NCBI RefSeq assembly: GCF_003060865.1
Contig: NZ_CP028918.1
Location: forward strand, 1,972,001-2,036,000
DNA from: Gemmobacter aquarius
Lineage (GTDB): Bacteria > Pseudomonadota > Alphaproteobacteria > Rhodobacterales > Rhodobacteraceae
Length of the DNA: 64,000 nucleotides
Reading direction: 5' to 3'
Position numbers and translations under genes: made by a program. Each line of letters begins with the position of its first letter. The first letter of the stretch is position 1. The notes beneath the pieces are model-generated. The model was not told where the DNA came from and made no database searches. It saw nothing but the letters and a program-made list of their open reading frames with translations. Positions 62,203 to 64,000 of the stretch are shown piece by piece.

Positions 62203-62203
<1 letters not shown>
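61520..62203 (-). CDS. hutC: Histidine utilization repressor HutC
   Basis: A 227-residue GntR/HutC-family repressor. N-terminal winged helix-turn-helix (about 5-70, IPGEEALAVEFGVARATVNRALRDLAEAGLLERRRKAGTRV) and C-terminal UTRA ligand domain (about 85-225) that in relatives binds urocanate. It overlaps the hutF stop by one base and is co-transcribed with it. Its likely operator is the palindrome at 63609-63626 between hutF and hutI, so it controls its own operon and the divergent one. Confidence 0.93.

Positions 62204-64000
<1,797 letters not shown>

Overview
The window is GC-rich chromosomal DNA from an alphaproteobacterium, most likely of the Rhodobacteraceae (Rhodobacterales). Pointers are the assimilatory sulfate block cobA-DUF2849-cysI-cysH-DUF934-fpr beside an Lrp regulator, adjacent MoCF-domain and XdhC-like genes, a CRTAC1 protein, and intergenic elements with the core AAATATCC-CGGGGG. 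Codon use is uniform. I saw no tRNA, rRNA, CRISPR array, prophage or insertion sequence. About 56 genes tile the window. Two carry single-base frameshifts in C/G runs, and one (hutI) runs off the right edge.

Layout. 0-2.8 kb: pyrH, miaA and an AraC regulator. 3-9.3 kb: a family-5 ABC importer (Tat-exported binding protein, two permeases, fused double ATPase) that probably answers to the AraC protein. 9.4-13.8 kb: lytic transglycosylase, ssb, and a two-gene operon of vanadium-haloperoxidase-like and CRTAC1 proteins. 13.8-19.1 kb: sufT, a SatD-like/DUF3307 pair, an A-type Fe-S carrier, tpiA, an EamA transporter and a cytochrome P450. 19.2-24.6 kb: Lrp regulator divergent from the sulfate assimilation operon. 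24.7-33.8 kb: an Ala-rich anchored protein, infC with an apparent AUA start, MoCF/XdhC molybdoenzyme maturation genes, a repeat-rich OmpA-family protein, and a CoxE/MBL/MoxR group. 33.9-50.2 kb: glycosyltransferase, pyrC-pyrE, dnaB, alr-mlaE-mlaF, radA, cvpA, purF and three SDR dehydrogenases. 50.3-60.4 kb: one leftward six-gene operon (two FAD/GcvT demethylases, an MttB-superfamily methyltransferase, an aldehyde dehydrogenase, a 3-hydroxyisobutyrate-dehydrogenase-like enzyme and a Cys/Met PLP enzyme), divergent from a LysR gene and read here as N-methylated amine catabolism. 61.5-64 kb: hutC-hutF divergent from hutI.

The most unusual signal is non-coding. Groups of three or four short, perfect hairpins stand in tandem at gene ends (9313-9422, 37494-37597, 50191-50290; related pair at 25990-26150; looser trios at 14201-14281 and 38303-38366). 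The stems differ, but the loops are shared: GACGC/GCGTC in one array, and TGC/GCA or CG-N-CG inside TTTTC...GAAAA in the others. Other observations are a 12-bp palindrome CTAACATGTTAG beside two SDR genes, a TCGCTAACRTGAC motif upstream of both the AraC gene and the ABC operon, a T-N11-A box in the lysR/demethylase gap, a palindrome over the hut promoter, and several coding minisatellites, one inside a signal peptide.
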